Of a stretch of DNA of 64,000 nucleotides, positions 1 through 7,958 are shown one piece after another. Source of the DNA: CAYPFY01 sp964410105 (GTDB lineage: Bacteria; Bacteroidota; Ignavibacteria; UBA10030; SZUA-254); the NCBI GenBank assembly GCA_964410105.1, contig CAYPFY010000003.1, positions 1 to 64,000 of the forward strand. The letters are read 5' to 3'. The notes under the pieces were generated by a model. The model was not told where the DNA came from. It saw only the letters and a list, made by a program, of their open reading frames with translations, and searched no databases. The position numbers were made by a program, and so were the translations under genes. Position 1 is the stretch's first letter. Each line of letters opens with the position of its first letter.

Positions 1-80
1 AACCGTCAGGGCTCACATGGCCTGAACACTGATGCACCATTACTCTACTCTACAAGGACATCCTCACCGATCATTTCACA

Positions 81-110
81 GAAGGCGGCCGTCCGGCCGC
101 CTTCTTCCTT
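81..110 (+). terminator. Rho-independent terminator of an upstream gene outside the window
   Basis: A perfect 10-bp stem (81-90 pairing with 95-104) closes a 4-base loop and is followed by the T-rich run TTCCTTTC. The T-rich side is on the plus strand, so it most likely ends a plus-strand transcript whose gene lies left of the window. No gene is visible between it and the pilin gene at 320. Confidence 0.65.
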
Positions 111-240
111 TCGGCAATAACTTCCACAGGGGCGGTATTTTTTTCCTGCCGTCGGAGGACCTATGGGCTTATCCCCGTATGTAATCCGAATTTTAGGTAG
201 AACTACCGGTTTTTTCAGGAATCTATGATATGATTCACTC

Positions 241-256
241 TGGCACGGCCCTTGCA
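241..256 (+). promoter_or_regulatory. Sigma-54 promoter for the pilin-like gene
   Basis: TGGCACG-N4-TTGCA matches the sigma-54 consensus at every conserved position. The GG (242-243) and GC (254-255) are separated by exactly 10 bases, as -24/-12 recognition requires. The predicted transcript start is near 267, about 53 bases before the ATG at 320. Sigma-54 control of the major pilin gene is known in Pseudomonas (PilS/PilR), Myxococcus and Geobacter. No enhancer-binding activator is encoded in this window. The rest of 1-319 holds only the terminator at 81-110. Confidence 0.85.
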
Positions 257-319
257 GATCCTTCCGGGAGTTTTGAAAGAGGGTCATAACTCAATAATCA
301 CTAACAACAGGAGTTCTTT

Positions 320-697
320 ATGGGTCAGCAACAGCTTCTTCTCATCATCCTCGGCGTTATCATTGTCGGTATCGCCATCGCCGTTGGTATTTCACAGTTC
401 GGCGCACACAGCACTCAGGCCAATAAAGACGGAGTCACGTCGAGCGTCGTGAATATCAGCGCGAACGCGTACCAGTATAAGATACGCCCGACAACGATGG
501 GCGGCGGCGCAGGCAGTTATGTCGGATATATTCTCCCTTCGAAAATGGCCTCCGACGATAACGGCACCTACGCGGCAAGCGGCGCCAGCGGAACAGCAAT
601 CACGATCACGGGTACCTCGTCGCTCAATTCAAGCTATACGGCGACCTGCACCGTTGATTCGCTCGGAAAGACTTCAATCGTCTATACCGGCTGGTAA
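320..697 (+). CDS. Pilin-like protein, candidate major pilin
   Basis: Small protein of 125 residues. It has one hydrophobic N-terminal helix (about residues 5-25) and a Gly/Ser/Thr-rich, probably beta-stranded C-terminal part, the architecture of a type IV pilin or pseudopilin. Unlike classical pilins, the leader would be only Met-Gly. The residue after Gly is Gln and there is no Glu at mature position 5. The ATG at 320 follows a CAGGAG ribosome site (308-313). A sigma-54 promoter lies upstream and a strong terminator downstream, so it is transcribed alone. That suits an abundant subunit placed before the PilC/PilB genes. The role is inferred from architecture and neighbours; sequence similarity to a named family was not recognised. 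Confidence 0.7.
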   Translation: MGQQQLLLIILGVIIVGIAIAVGISQFGAHSTQANKDGVTSSVVNISANAYQYKIRPTTMGGGAGSYVGYILPSKMASDDNGTYAASGASGTAITITGTSSLNSSYTATCTVDSLGKTSIVYTGW

Positions 698-739
698 TCT
701 CGCCTCTCCCACAGGGCGTAAGTTTGGTGGGACCAATGA

Positions 740-780
740 CTTGCCAGGAATACCGAAAATTCCTGGCAAGTTTTTTTTTA
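740..780 (+). terminator. Rho-independent terminator of the pilin-like gene
   Basis: An 11-bp perfect stem (740-750 with 760-770) is followed by nine T residues. It lies 43 bases after the pilin stop codon. It separates the sigma-54 driven pilin transcript from the pilC-pilB operon, whose promoter was not identified with certainty. Confidence 0.9.
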
Positions 781-995
781 CGTCGGGGCCAGAGGGGTCC
801 TCTCCACTTTGCGCCATACGGGGGATTTTCATTGAATTCGCACATCAATACGCGTGCCAAACTCCTCACACCGTCCAACGGAGGGCAGAAATGCCCAAAA
901 GGTATTGCCTATCTCACACTGCTGTTGTTTCCGGAACAGTGCGTGCATAAATTGACCGGGTCACGATCATGACCAGGGATTACTAGGAGACTCAC

Positions 996-2348
996 ATGGC
1001 AGAATTTCGAGTGGAAGGCCTCTCTCTGACGGGAAAAGCCGTGCAGGGTGTGATTGAGGCGGAAAACCCGCGGGCCGCAAAGGCAAAGGCGCAGGCGATG
1101 GCGACGCAGCGGAAGTTCAAGCTGCTCAGGATTCTGCCTCGCGCGACATTTCTCTACAAGGTTCAGCGCGGCGCGGAAAAGCCAGTCCTCGGGGAACAGA
1201 AGGCTTTCACCAAGGAAGAGGTCCAGGAAGCTCTCTCCAAAATGGGATTCCGTGTCCTCAGCGTCAAGAAGAAACCGTTCAACCTCAAACTCAAGCCTCC
1301 CACGGCCGAGATCGTCACGTTCGTACGCGTGAGCGCGGACCTTATCCGCCAGAAACTTCCGTACAACGAAATCCTCCAGCTGATGGTGAATGACATTGAA
1401 AACAAGGTGCTGAGAGATGCCATCCGCGAGATCAATAATGAACTCAAGCAGGGAAAAGACAGCGAGAAGGTCTTCATAAAGCAGGAAAGCGTCCTCGGCC
1501 GCTTCACGGCCCATATGCTCGGCCTCGCCTCGAAGAGCGGCAATATGGCCGAGATCTACGACAGCACGGCAAAATTTCTTGAACGCCAGGCGGAGTTCAG
1601 GAAAAACCTGAAGAGCGCGCTCATCATGCCCATCGTTACCCTCATCGCCCTCTTCGGAGCCTGCGTCTACTACGTCGGGTTCATCTTCCCCGGAATGGCG
1701 GAGATCTTCGTCCGCCTGAAAGTCCCGATGGAACAGTTCCCGATGACGAACGCCACCCTGAAGATGAGCTATTTTCTCCAGGATAATTATGTCCTCCTCC
1801 TGATCGCCGTCCTCGTGCCCCTGGTCGTCGCGATCCGGTTCTTCACCACGGACCGCGGCCGTTTCGTCCGCGATAAGTATATATGGAAACTGCCCGTGCT
1901 CGGGTCGCTCCTCCATAAAACTGCCATCGAGATTTTCTGCCGCGTGTTCTACGCCCTCTACAGCGGTTCGGGAGAGAATATCGACGTCATCAAGATGGCG
2001 GCCGAGGCGTGCGGGAACAAATACATGGAACACCAGATCAAAACCATCGCGATCCCCATGATGGTGGAAAAGGGCGCCGGCATAACCGAAGCTTTCGAAG
2101 CCTCTGGCGTCTTCACCAAGACAGCGATCTCCCGGCTCCACTCGGGAGCAGAGACCGGGACGGTGAAACATACGGCCCTGCAGCTCGCCGAGTACTACGA
2201 GAAGGAGACCACCTATAAGATGCGCAACGCGATCGACTTCATCCAGCTCTGGATAAGCCTGATCATCATGGTTGTGCTTACCGCGCTCACGCTGGTCTCA
2301 TCGGAAACGGCGACGTTCCATCCGAGCACAGCGCCGGGCGGGGGCTGA
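996..2348 (+). CDS. pilC: Type II secretion/type IV pilus platform protein, PilC/GspF family
   Basis: Inner-membrane platform protein that couples the cytoplasmic ATPase to pilus or pseudopilus assembly. The 450-residue product has the duplicated GspF domain. The first copy has membrane segments at about residues 205-230 and 265-285. The second copy carries the recognisable 'SGAETGT' region near residue 385 and a last membrane helix near 415-435. Residues 1-110 are an N-terminal extension typical of PilC-type rather than short GspF proteins. The ATG follows AGGAGA at a good distance. The gene lies just before the PilB ATPase gene, its usual partner. The C-terminus is unusual in ending with a Pro/Gly-rich tail encoded inside a perfect DNA palindrome. 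Confidence 0.93.
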   Translation: MAEFRVEGLSLTGKAVQGVIEAENPRAAKAKAQAMATQRKFKLLRILPRATFLYKVQRGAEKPVLGEQKAFTKEEVQEALSKMGFRVLSVKKKPFNLKLKPPTAEIVTFVRVSADLIRQKLPYNEILQLMVNDIENKVLRDAIREINNELKQGKDSEKVFIKQESVLGRFTAHMLGLASKSGNMAEIYDSTAKFLERQAEFRKNLKSALIMPIVTLIALFGACVYYVGFIFPGMAEIFVRLKVPMEQFPMTNATLKMSYFLQDNYVLLLIAVLVPLVVAIRFFTTDRGRFVRDKYIWKLPVLGSLLHKTAIEIFCRVFYALYSGSGENIDVIKMAAEACGNKYMEHQIKTIAIPMMVEKGAGITEAFEASGVFTKTAISRLHSGAETGTVKHTALQLAEYYEKETTYKMRNAIDFIQLWISLIIMVVLTALTLVSSETATFHPSTAPGGG

Positions 2349-2391
2349 TCAGCCCCCTTTCCCCCCGGGGGCGGATGGGGGAGGGCAGGGG
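2341..2391 (+). other. Perfect palindrome and G-tract element between pilC and pilB
   Basis: A 16-base perfect palindrome (2341-2356) contains the pilC stop codon. It is followed by a C/T run and then by four G tracts (2367-2371, 2377-2381, 2383-2385, 2388-2391) able to form a G-quadruplex. It lies in the 66-base gap before pilB. It could act as an attenuator or mRNA-stability element that sets the PilC:PilB ratio; the role is inference. Confidence 0.5.
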
Positions 2392-2414
2392 ATTGAATAT
2401 TTGGAGATTGCTCA

Positions 2415-4202
2415 ATGGCTGATATCGATATCACCGATAAGATCGGGTATACCCTTCTTAAGAAAGGCATCATCGATTACGAGACTCTCGAAAAGAGTCT
2501 CCATGTGCGGGAGGGAGAAGACCGCAAGACCCGCCGGAACCTGGGCCAGATCCTCGTCAGCGATTTTCATGTCGACCACGACCTCGTCTTCCGCGAGGTA
2601 GCAAATCTCTATGCGTTCCGGGAGATCTATGTCTCCGACGAGACGCTCGACGCCGCGCGGGTCGAGTTCATCAAGAAATACGTCGACGCGCTGCCCGATA
2701 TATACCGCGATCTGCTCATCCAGGCGAAGATGCTCCCCCTGCGGTTCGACGAAAAACAGGCGGATAAGCTCATCATCATCGCCGCCGATCCGACCGACCG
2801 CAAAATCCCCATCGTTGCCCGGAATTTCGGCGTCAAGAAGTACGAGGTCTGCTACTGCCGGCTGAGGGACCTGCAAACGCTCGTCGAAGCGGTCCTGCCG
2901 CTGCAGAATGAGTTCCTGAAACTCCTCGCCAATGCCGATGTCGAGATCTCGAACGTCGATGACGAGGGGGCGGTCGATGAGGAAGCCCTCGAAAACGAAA
3001 TAAGCAAGAGCGCCCTCGTCAACCTCATCGAGGGAACCCTGGTTGAAGCCGTGCGGCAGGGGGCCAGCGATATCCACATCATCGGGAAGGAGGGGGCGCG
3101 CACCGAATTTTACTTCCGGGTCGACGGCAATCTTAAGCTCTGGCACGTCCAGGAGAATACGATGCCCGAGGCGGTCGCGGCCGTCGTCAAGGACCGCTCA
3201 AAGAACGTCGACCGCTTCGAGAGGGAAATGTCACAGGACGGATTCATTCAGAGGCTTGTGGACGCGCACCAGATCAGGTTCCGCGTCTCGATCATGCCGA
3301 TCGTCGGCACGGATTTCAAGCACAAATACGAAAGTATCGTCATCAGAGTCCTGGACGACCGGAAAGTGATCACCGATCTCAATAAGCTCGGACTCCAGGG
3401 ACCGGCTAAGGATTTTTTCTACAAGGCAATTTCAAAACCGCAGGGGATCGTCATTCTGACCGGACCCACAGGAAGCGGAAAGAGTACGACTCTCATCGCC
3501 GCCCTTCACCAGGTTATCGACCCGACCGTCAACGTCCTCACCGTCGAAGAGCCTGTCGAGTATATCATCAAGGGGGCCCGGCAGCTGAAGATTGGCCCCA
3601 AAATGAATTTCGACGAAGCCATCCGGGGTATTCTCCGGCACGACCCTGATATCGTTCTGGTGGGAGAAATGCGGGATAAGGCCACCGCTGAAATCGCCAT
3701 TAAACTCGCCAACACAGGGCACCTGACATTTTCGACCCTCCACACAAACGACGCTCCGAGCGCCATCGCCCGGTTGTATAAGATGGGGGTCGAGCCTTTC
3801 CTCATCGCTTATGCCATCAATATCGTCGTTGCGCAACGTTTGGTGAGAACCCTCTGCGAATCGTGCAAAAAGCAGCTGAAACTGACGGAAAAGGACCGCC
3901 AGATTTACCTGAAATTTGGGTTCACGGACGACATGATCAAAAATGCCACCTTTTATGGCCCCGTCGGCTGCGATAAATGCAACGGGGGATGGAGGGGACG
4001 CTGCGCCATACACGAAGCGCTCTATTTCACAAGGGAAATCAAGCAGATCATCGTTACTTCAGGCTCGGAAGTCGATGAAAACGGCATCCGGGAACAGGCT
4101 ATTAAGGACGGAATGTGGACGCTCAGACGCTCCGGAATGGAGAGAATGCTTGAAGGAGTCACCACAATCGAAGAAATTGTCGCCACTACTACCGAGGATT
4201 GA
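2415..4202 (+). CDS. pilB: Pilus assembly/type II secretion ATPase, PilB/GspE family
   Basis: Hexameric cytoplasmic ATPase that powers pilus extension. The 595-residue protein starts with an MshEN/T2SSE_N-type domain (about 1-160), followed by the N2 and catalytic domains. Visible motifs are Walker A GPTGSGKST (350-358), an Asp box near 378-382, Walker B DIVLVGEMR (412-420) and the His box around 439-444. A zinc-binding pair, CxxC at 481/484 and CxxC at 519/522, is the hallmark separating PilB/GspE from PilT. It follows pilC and precedes three pilin-like genes. Full family length and all key residues are intact. Confidence 0.96.
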   Translation: MADIDITDKIGYTLLKKGIIDYETLEKSLHVREGEDRKTRRNLGQILVSDFHVDHDLVFREVANLYAFREIYVSDETLDAARVEFIKKYVDALPDIYRDLLIQAKMLPLRFDEKQADKLIIIAADPTDRKIPIVARNFGVKKYEVCYCRLRDLQTLVEAVLPLQNEFLKLLANADVEISNVDDEGAVDEEALENEISKSALVNLIEGTLVEAVRQGASDIHIIGKEGARTEFYFRVDGNLKLWHVQENTMPEAVAAVVKDRSKNVDRFEREMSQDGFIQRLVDAHQIRFRVSIMPIVGTDFKHKYESIVIRVLDDRKVITDLNKLGLQGPAKDFFYKAISKPQGIVILTGPTGSGKSTTLIAALHQVIDPTVNVLTVEEPVEYIIKGARQLKIGPKMNFDEAIRGILRHDPDIVLVGEMRDKATAEIAIKLANTGHLTFSTLHTNDAPSAIARLYKMGVEPFLIAYAINIVVAQRLVRTLCESCKKQLKLTEKDRQIYLKFGFTDDMIKNATFYGPVGCDKCNGGWRGRCAIHEALYFTREIKQIIVTSGSEVDENGIREQAIKDGMWTLRRSGMERMLEGVTTIEEIVATTTED

Positions 4203-4277
4203 TATTGCTCACAATCCCGTTGCGAAGCATGGATTTCCATCGTAGTTTATGAATGATTTTTAAGGAACTGGTTAAAT

Positions 4278-4823
4278 ATGAATACCGGTCAGATGCTCTT
4301 GGTCATCGGCGCTCTCGTGCTCCTGGCAGGGGTCACGATTGTGGTCAATAATATGCTTGCGACGAAAACACAGACGATGCTCGAGTCGGAAGCGGGGCTC
4401 AATGCCATTTCTCTTGCACAATCCATGCTCGACGAGGTGATGTCGAAAAGCTACGATGCCAGGACGGCGGACGGGACTGTCATCTTCGTGGCATCCGACT
4501 TTACGTCAGCCGGAAGCCTCGGATGCAACGCAACAGAGGCCTCCAATGTGCCCCAGCCCGAGCCCCCGGACACCGCCCGGCCCTATAAGTCGCTCAAATA
4601 CTACAACGACGTGGACGATTATAATAACTACAAACGGTACGCGTTCACGTCCATGGGGACTTTCACGCTCATCGACACAGTCTTCTATGTCCAGGAGACG
4701 AATCCGGACCAGATGGTGTCTGTGCAGACTTTTGCAAAGAAAGTTGTCGTGACCGTGACACATCCGAATATGAAATATGCACTGCAGCTCTCCAATGTGG
4801 CGGTGTACAGAAGATATTTTTGA
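4278..4823 (+). CDS. Minor pilin/pseudopilin-like protein 1
   Basis: Protein of 181 residues with a short polar N-terminus (MNTG), a hydrophobic helix at about 5-28 and a soluble C-terminal domain. After the Gly come Gln-Met-Leu-Leu, with no Glu5. The helix continues into an amphipathic segment with 'SLAQSMLDEVMSKSYD', which resembles the alpha1-C region of GspI/PilV-type minor pilins. It is the first of three such genes between the PilB and PilT ATPases. The likely role is as a tip or priming subunit of the pilus. No exact subfamily is claimed. Confidence 0.65.
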   Translation: MNTGQMLLVIGALVLLAGVTIVVNNMLATKTQTMLESEAGLNAISLAQSMLDEVMSKSYDARTADGTVIFVASDFTSAGSLGCNATEASNVPQPEPPDTARPYKSLKYYNDVDDYNNYKRYAFTSMGTFTLIDTVFYVQETNPDQMVSVQTFAKKVVVTVTHPNMKYALQLSNVAVYRRYF

Positions 4824-4861
4824 CAACGATGAGAGATGGCGAAACGATCTGAGGCATTCAT

Positions 4862-5458
4862 ATGGCGATGATGATGGATATCGTGGGCGCGGCCATTGTG
4901 GTCGGCATGCTCATTGTGACGATAATGAACGTCGACATTAATATGAGCGACGAGAACTACAAGAGCTTCAGCGAGTATAAGACGCAAACCGAATTAATAC
5001 AGCTGGGGCGCATCCTGGAGTTCGATCTCTATAAGGCAGGTTACCGGATTCCGAAATCAGACCTCACCTCGGGGGATATCATCGCCATCGCTGAATCGTC
5101 GCGAGTAAAGTTTTATACGAATCTCTTCAATGTCGCAGGGGGAAGAGACAGCATCATGTACGGCCTCGGGGGCTTTGTCGGGGTCACGACCAATCCCCGG
5201 GATATGATGCTTTACCGGTTTGAAAACACAACGAGGGTCTTCATCAATTATAGTGTCACCAAGTTCAAGCTCCAGTATTACAATTCCCAGGATTCGCTCT
5301 TGACGCTCCCGATAAGCGGCGCGCGGCTCGACAGCATCAGGTCCATCCGCGTTCAGCTTGCACTCGAGACCCCGGAACCCTTTGATACATCCCGATTCGG
5401 TGGCTATCCGTATATCAGCGCTTCGTATAACAAGCTTGTTTATCCGCGTAACCTATAA
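4862..5458 (+). CDS. Minor pilin/pseudopilin-like protein 2
   Basis: Protein of 198 residues with a hydrophobic N-terminal helix (about 5-23). The following segment 'TELIQLGRILEFDLYKAGYRI' resembles GspJ/PilW-type minor pilins, where a helix leads into a beta-rich domain. It has no recognisable prepilin cleavage motif. The gene starts 38 bases after the previous stop and ends 15 bases before the next pilin-like gene, so the three are probably co-transcribed. Function is inferred from architecture and position. Confidence 0.62.
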   Translation: MAMMMDIVGAAIVVGMLIVTIMNVDINMSDENYKSFSEYKTQTELIQLGRILEFDLYKAGYRIPKSDLTSGDIIAIAESSRVKFYTNLFNVAGGRDSIMYGLGGFVGVTTNPRDMMLYRFENTTRVFINYSVTKFKLQYYNSQDSLLTLPISGARLDSIRSIRVQLALETPEPFDTSRFGGYPYISASYNKLVYPRNL

Positions 5459-5473
5459 GAAGGACTCGTCGAT

Positions 5474-6511
5474 ATGGGAAAAATGGCATTGATACTTGTT
5501 GTGGGGCTGACGCTGTCGGTGGCGGTCGTCGCCTACACATTGAATACGTCCAAAACGGGTTTGGTGGAGAACGTCTCCGGATTTCACAAGTATACGACGT
5601 CCCGCGATATCGCCAATACGGGCGTCAACGTCTTGCTCCGGCGGCTCGATGCAAACGATACCTCCATCACGAACCCGCTCTACGCCGCCCAAACGGTGAA
5701 GTGGAGTTTTTCGATAATGTCCGGAATCTGTTCCACCTCTGTCAAGCTCACAAACCCGGCGTTCCTCGATACGATCGATGTGACGAGCAAATCCAAATTC
5801 ATGGACACGACCAAGACCATCACGGCGCGCCTCCGCCGCCAGCCGGTTCCCTATCCGTCGATCGGAGAAGCCGTCGGACTGAGGGTCCCGAACGTGAATT
5901 TTAACATGACCGGCTCGGCATTCATCGACGGGAGGAACCATACGATCGACGGGACGCTGGTGACACCGGCCGATTCGACCTATAAACCAGGCGTCGGTGT
6001 GCTGAACGCCATCGATTCTTCGAACGTGGCCGCCTTCGGGTCGAAGATAGACGGCACAAAAGACGTTGTCGTTGACCCCGGGATTTCAGACCCGAGCGTT
6101 TATGTGGGCGAGTATATAAACGGCGCGGATTATGTCTATCCCTCAGGCATCTATGGGAGCAACTATACGTGGGGCTCCCCAAGCACGCCGAAGATCATCT
6201 ACTGCAGCGGTGACGTGAAGTTCAACGGAAACGGCGAGGGATGGGGTATCCTGGTCGTCGACGGCAATCTCACCCTCGCGGGCACATTCAAGTGGCACGG
6301 GCTTGTCGTCTGTTATAATACCGCTACTATCGATGTCCAGTTCGCCTCAGGCACTCCGACGATCATAGGGGGAGTGTTGATGGCCGGACCGTCGGGAAGC
6401 GATTTCATCATGAAGGGCAACTCGTGGGTCGGTTATAGCAAGGACGCCCTCGAAAACGCAAAATACATTAATAAGCTGCAGGTCTACAGGGTGATGTACT
6501 GGTATGAATAA
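5474..6511 (+). CDS. Minor pilin/PilX-like protein 3
   Basis: Protein of 345 residues with leader-like Met-Gly, a hydrophobic helix at 4-22 and a large beta-rich, Gly/Ser-rich exported domain. The C-terminal half has 'IIYCSGDVKFNGNGEGWGI' followed by 'LVVDGNLTLAGTFKWHGLV', a beta-solenoid-like pattern seen at the end of PilX/GspK-like proteins of FCB bacteria. That pattern assignment is recalled knowledge. It is the last gene before a probable operon boundary at 6512-6701. It is likely a pilus tip or adhesive minor subunit. Confidence 0.6.
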   Translation: MGKMALILVVGLTLSVAVVAYTLNTSKTGLVENVSGFHKYTTSRDIANTGVNVLLRRLDANDTSITNPLYAAQTVKWSFSIMSGICSTSVKLTNPAFLDTIDVTSKSKFMDTTKTITARLRRQPVPYPSIGEAVGLRVPNVNFNMTGSAFIDGRNHTIDGTLVTPADSTYKPGVGVLNAIDSSNVAAFGSKIDGTKDVVVDPGISDPSVYVGEYINGADYVYPSGIYGSNYTWGSPSTPKIIYCSGDVKFNGNGEGWGILVVDGNLTLAGTFKWHGLVVCYNTATIDVQFASGTPTIIGGVLMAGPSGSDFIMKGNSWVGYSKDALENAKYINKLQVYRVMYWYE

Positions 6512-6542
6512 AATCCCCGCAGGGCTGGTGACAAAGTGTCCA

Positions 6543-6601
6543 AAAATCGGTGTGTTTTCGCATTATTGGAAAACGGGTAAAATGGGCAAACACCCGATTT
6601 T
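6543..6601. repeat. Imperfect inverted repeat upstream of the pilT promoter
   Basis: AAAATCGGTGTGTTT (6543-6557) faces AAACACCCGATTTT (6588-6601). These are near-complementary arms about 30 bases apart. A shorter hairpin, CGGGT (6574-6578) with ACCCG, is nested inside. The element ends 3 bases before the -35 box of the pilT promoter. It could be an operator or a weak terminator for the minor pilin genes. Confidence 0.4.
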
Positions 6602-6603
6602 AC

Positions 6604-6632
6604 TTGACAGGGGGACATGTTTTGTCTATATT
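6604..6632 (+). promoter_or_regulatory. Sigma-70 type promoter of the pilT-pilMN-pilO-pilQ operon
   Basis: A perfect -35 box TTGACA (6604-6609) is separated by 17 bases from TATATT (6627-6632). The predicted start is near 6639, giving a leader of about 62 bases before the ATG at 6702. No other promoter of this quality lies between the pilin-like genes and pilT, so it marks the start of a second operon in the locus. Confidence 0.75.
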
Positions 6633-6701
6633 GGTCGCCAATTATAGGGATTCTCGAAAACAATTAAAGTTTGACTTGAAATAAAGCGATAATCAACCAA
6701 A

Positions 6702-7931
6702 ATGGAACAAGCCGTATCAATAATACGTCAGATGGTCTCCAATATCCCTGAGACAGCGTATGGTGTCGAACGCCAGATGCTGATCGGTGACCTCGTCTCC
6801 CGACAGTCTCAGGAAGAAAGGGTGCTTATCAAGCGCCTGTTCGACGGAGTACTCCTGAAAATGTTCGACAATGCCGCATCGGACGTGGATTTGGGGGGAT
6901 TCGGCGCTCAGGGTAAGATCTGGTACCGGATACACGGGGTGAAGAAGCCCGACACGTCGCTCCCCACGTTCGCCTTCGACGAGACGAATGTCCTGATCCA
7001 TACAATCCTGCTGGAGCGTCAGCGGCAGTTTCTGTACGAAAACCGGAATCTCGATTTTTCGTACACGGTCTTTCAGAACGACCAGATGCACCGGTACCGC
7101 GCCGATGCGTATTTCGATCTCGATCAGATCGCACTCAATATGAGGGCGATCAATACGTCGATCCGTCCCTATAAGGGTCTGGAGCTCCACGCGAATGTCA
7201 CTCGCGTGGTGAGCCTCGCCAATACGAAGGAAGGGCTCATCCTGGTGACGGGGATTACGGGCTCGGGAAAAAGCTCGACGCTCGACACCATCATCGATGC
7301 CAACAATCACTCGGTGGATGCGCATGTCGTCATCATCGCCTCTCCGATCGAGTTCGTCCATAAATCAAACCGCTGCATCGTACGACACCGTGAAGTCGGC
7401 CGCGACGTCCTCTCGTTCAAGGAGGGAACCATCCAGTCCCTCCGCCAGGATCCGGATATCATCGTGATCGGAGAGCTCCGTGATCCCGACACTATTCTCA
7501 CGGCCCTGGAAGTCACCGATAGCGGGCATAAAGTTTTCTCGACGCTCCATACGTCCTCGGCCGTCGAGAGCATCGACCGTATCATCGGCGAAGTTCCTCC
7601 GATCGAACAGGAACGGGTGAGGAACCGCCTGGCGGATATCATTCAGTGCGTCATCTCGCAAAAGCTCGTTACCAGCCTCGACCGGAAACGGGTTCTCGCA
7701 AAAGAAGTGATGGTGGCAACCCCCTCGGTGCGCGCCGCGATCAAGAATAACAATACGAGCGAGATCTATCAGATGATGTCGGAATCGGCCGATACGGGTA
7801 TGCACACCATGGAACAGGACTTGCGCCGGTTGTATCTGGCCAAGAAAATATCGCTTGAAACAGCCATGAATTTCGCAAACAATAAACGGAGACTACAGCA
7901 GCTGCTGAATCTAACGCCATCTGGAGATTAA
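6702..7931 (+). CDS. pilT: PilT/GspE-family twitching ATPase
   Basis: Second motor ATPase of the locus, 409 residues, close to the usual length of PilT/PilU retraction ATPases. Motifs are Walker A GITGSGKSS (184-192), Walker B DIIVIGELR (252-260) and the His box 'FSTLHT' that follows. The CxxC zinc pair of PilB is missing, which supports the PilT class. The N-terminal part is longer and less conserved than in standard PilT and lacks the usual PilT start, so a PilT-like paralogue is also possible. It is the first gene after a strong promoter and is followed by the alignment-complex genes. Confidence 0.85.
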   Translation: MEQAVSIIRQMVSNIPETAYGVERQMLIGDLVSRQSQEERVLIKRLFDGVLLKMFDNAASDVDLGGFGAQGKIWYRIHGVKKPDTSLPTFAFDETNVLIHTILLERQRQFLYENRNLDFSYTVFQNDQMHRYRADAYFDLDQIALNMRAINTSIRPYKGLELHANVTRVVSLANTKEGLILVTGITGSGKSSTLDTIIDANNHSVDAHVVIIASPIEFVHKSNRCIVRHREVGRDVLSFKEGTIQSLRQDPDIIVIGELRDPDTILTALEVTDSGHKVFSTLHTSSAVESIDRIIGEVPPIEQERVRNRLADIIQCVISQKLVTSLDRKRVLAKEVMVATPSVRAAIKNNNTSEIYQMMSESADTGMHTMEQDLRRLYLAKKISLETAMNFANNKRRLQQLLNLTPSGD

Positions 7932-7958
7932 TAGTAACAACACGAGGATATGTAGCGT

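Noticed and set aside
909..2171. Long open frame opposite pilC on the minus strand
   Set aside because: It lies fully antisense to a clear PilC gene, has a low-complexity Asp/Glu/His-rich composition and no family motif. Similar shadow frames opposite pilB, nuoL, hemB and others were left out for the same reason.
6512..6701. Cyclic-di-GMP (GEMM) riboswitch before pilT
   Set aside because: The conserved GEMM core was not found; only the inverted repeat and the promoter are present. The same check was negative for 698-995.
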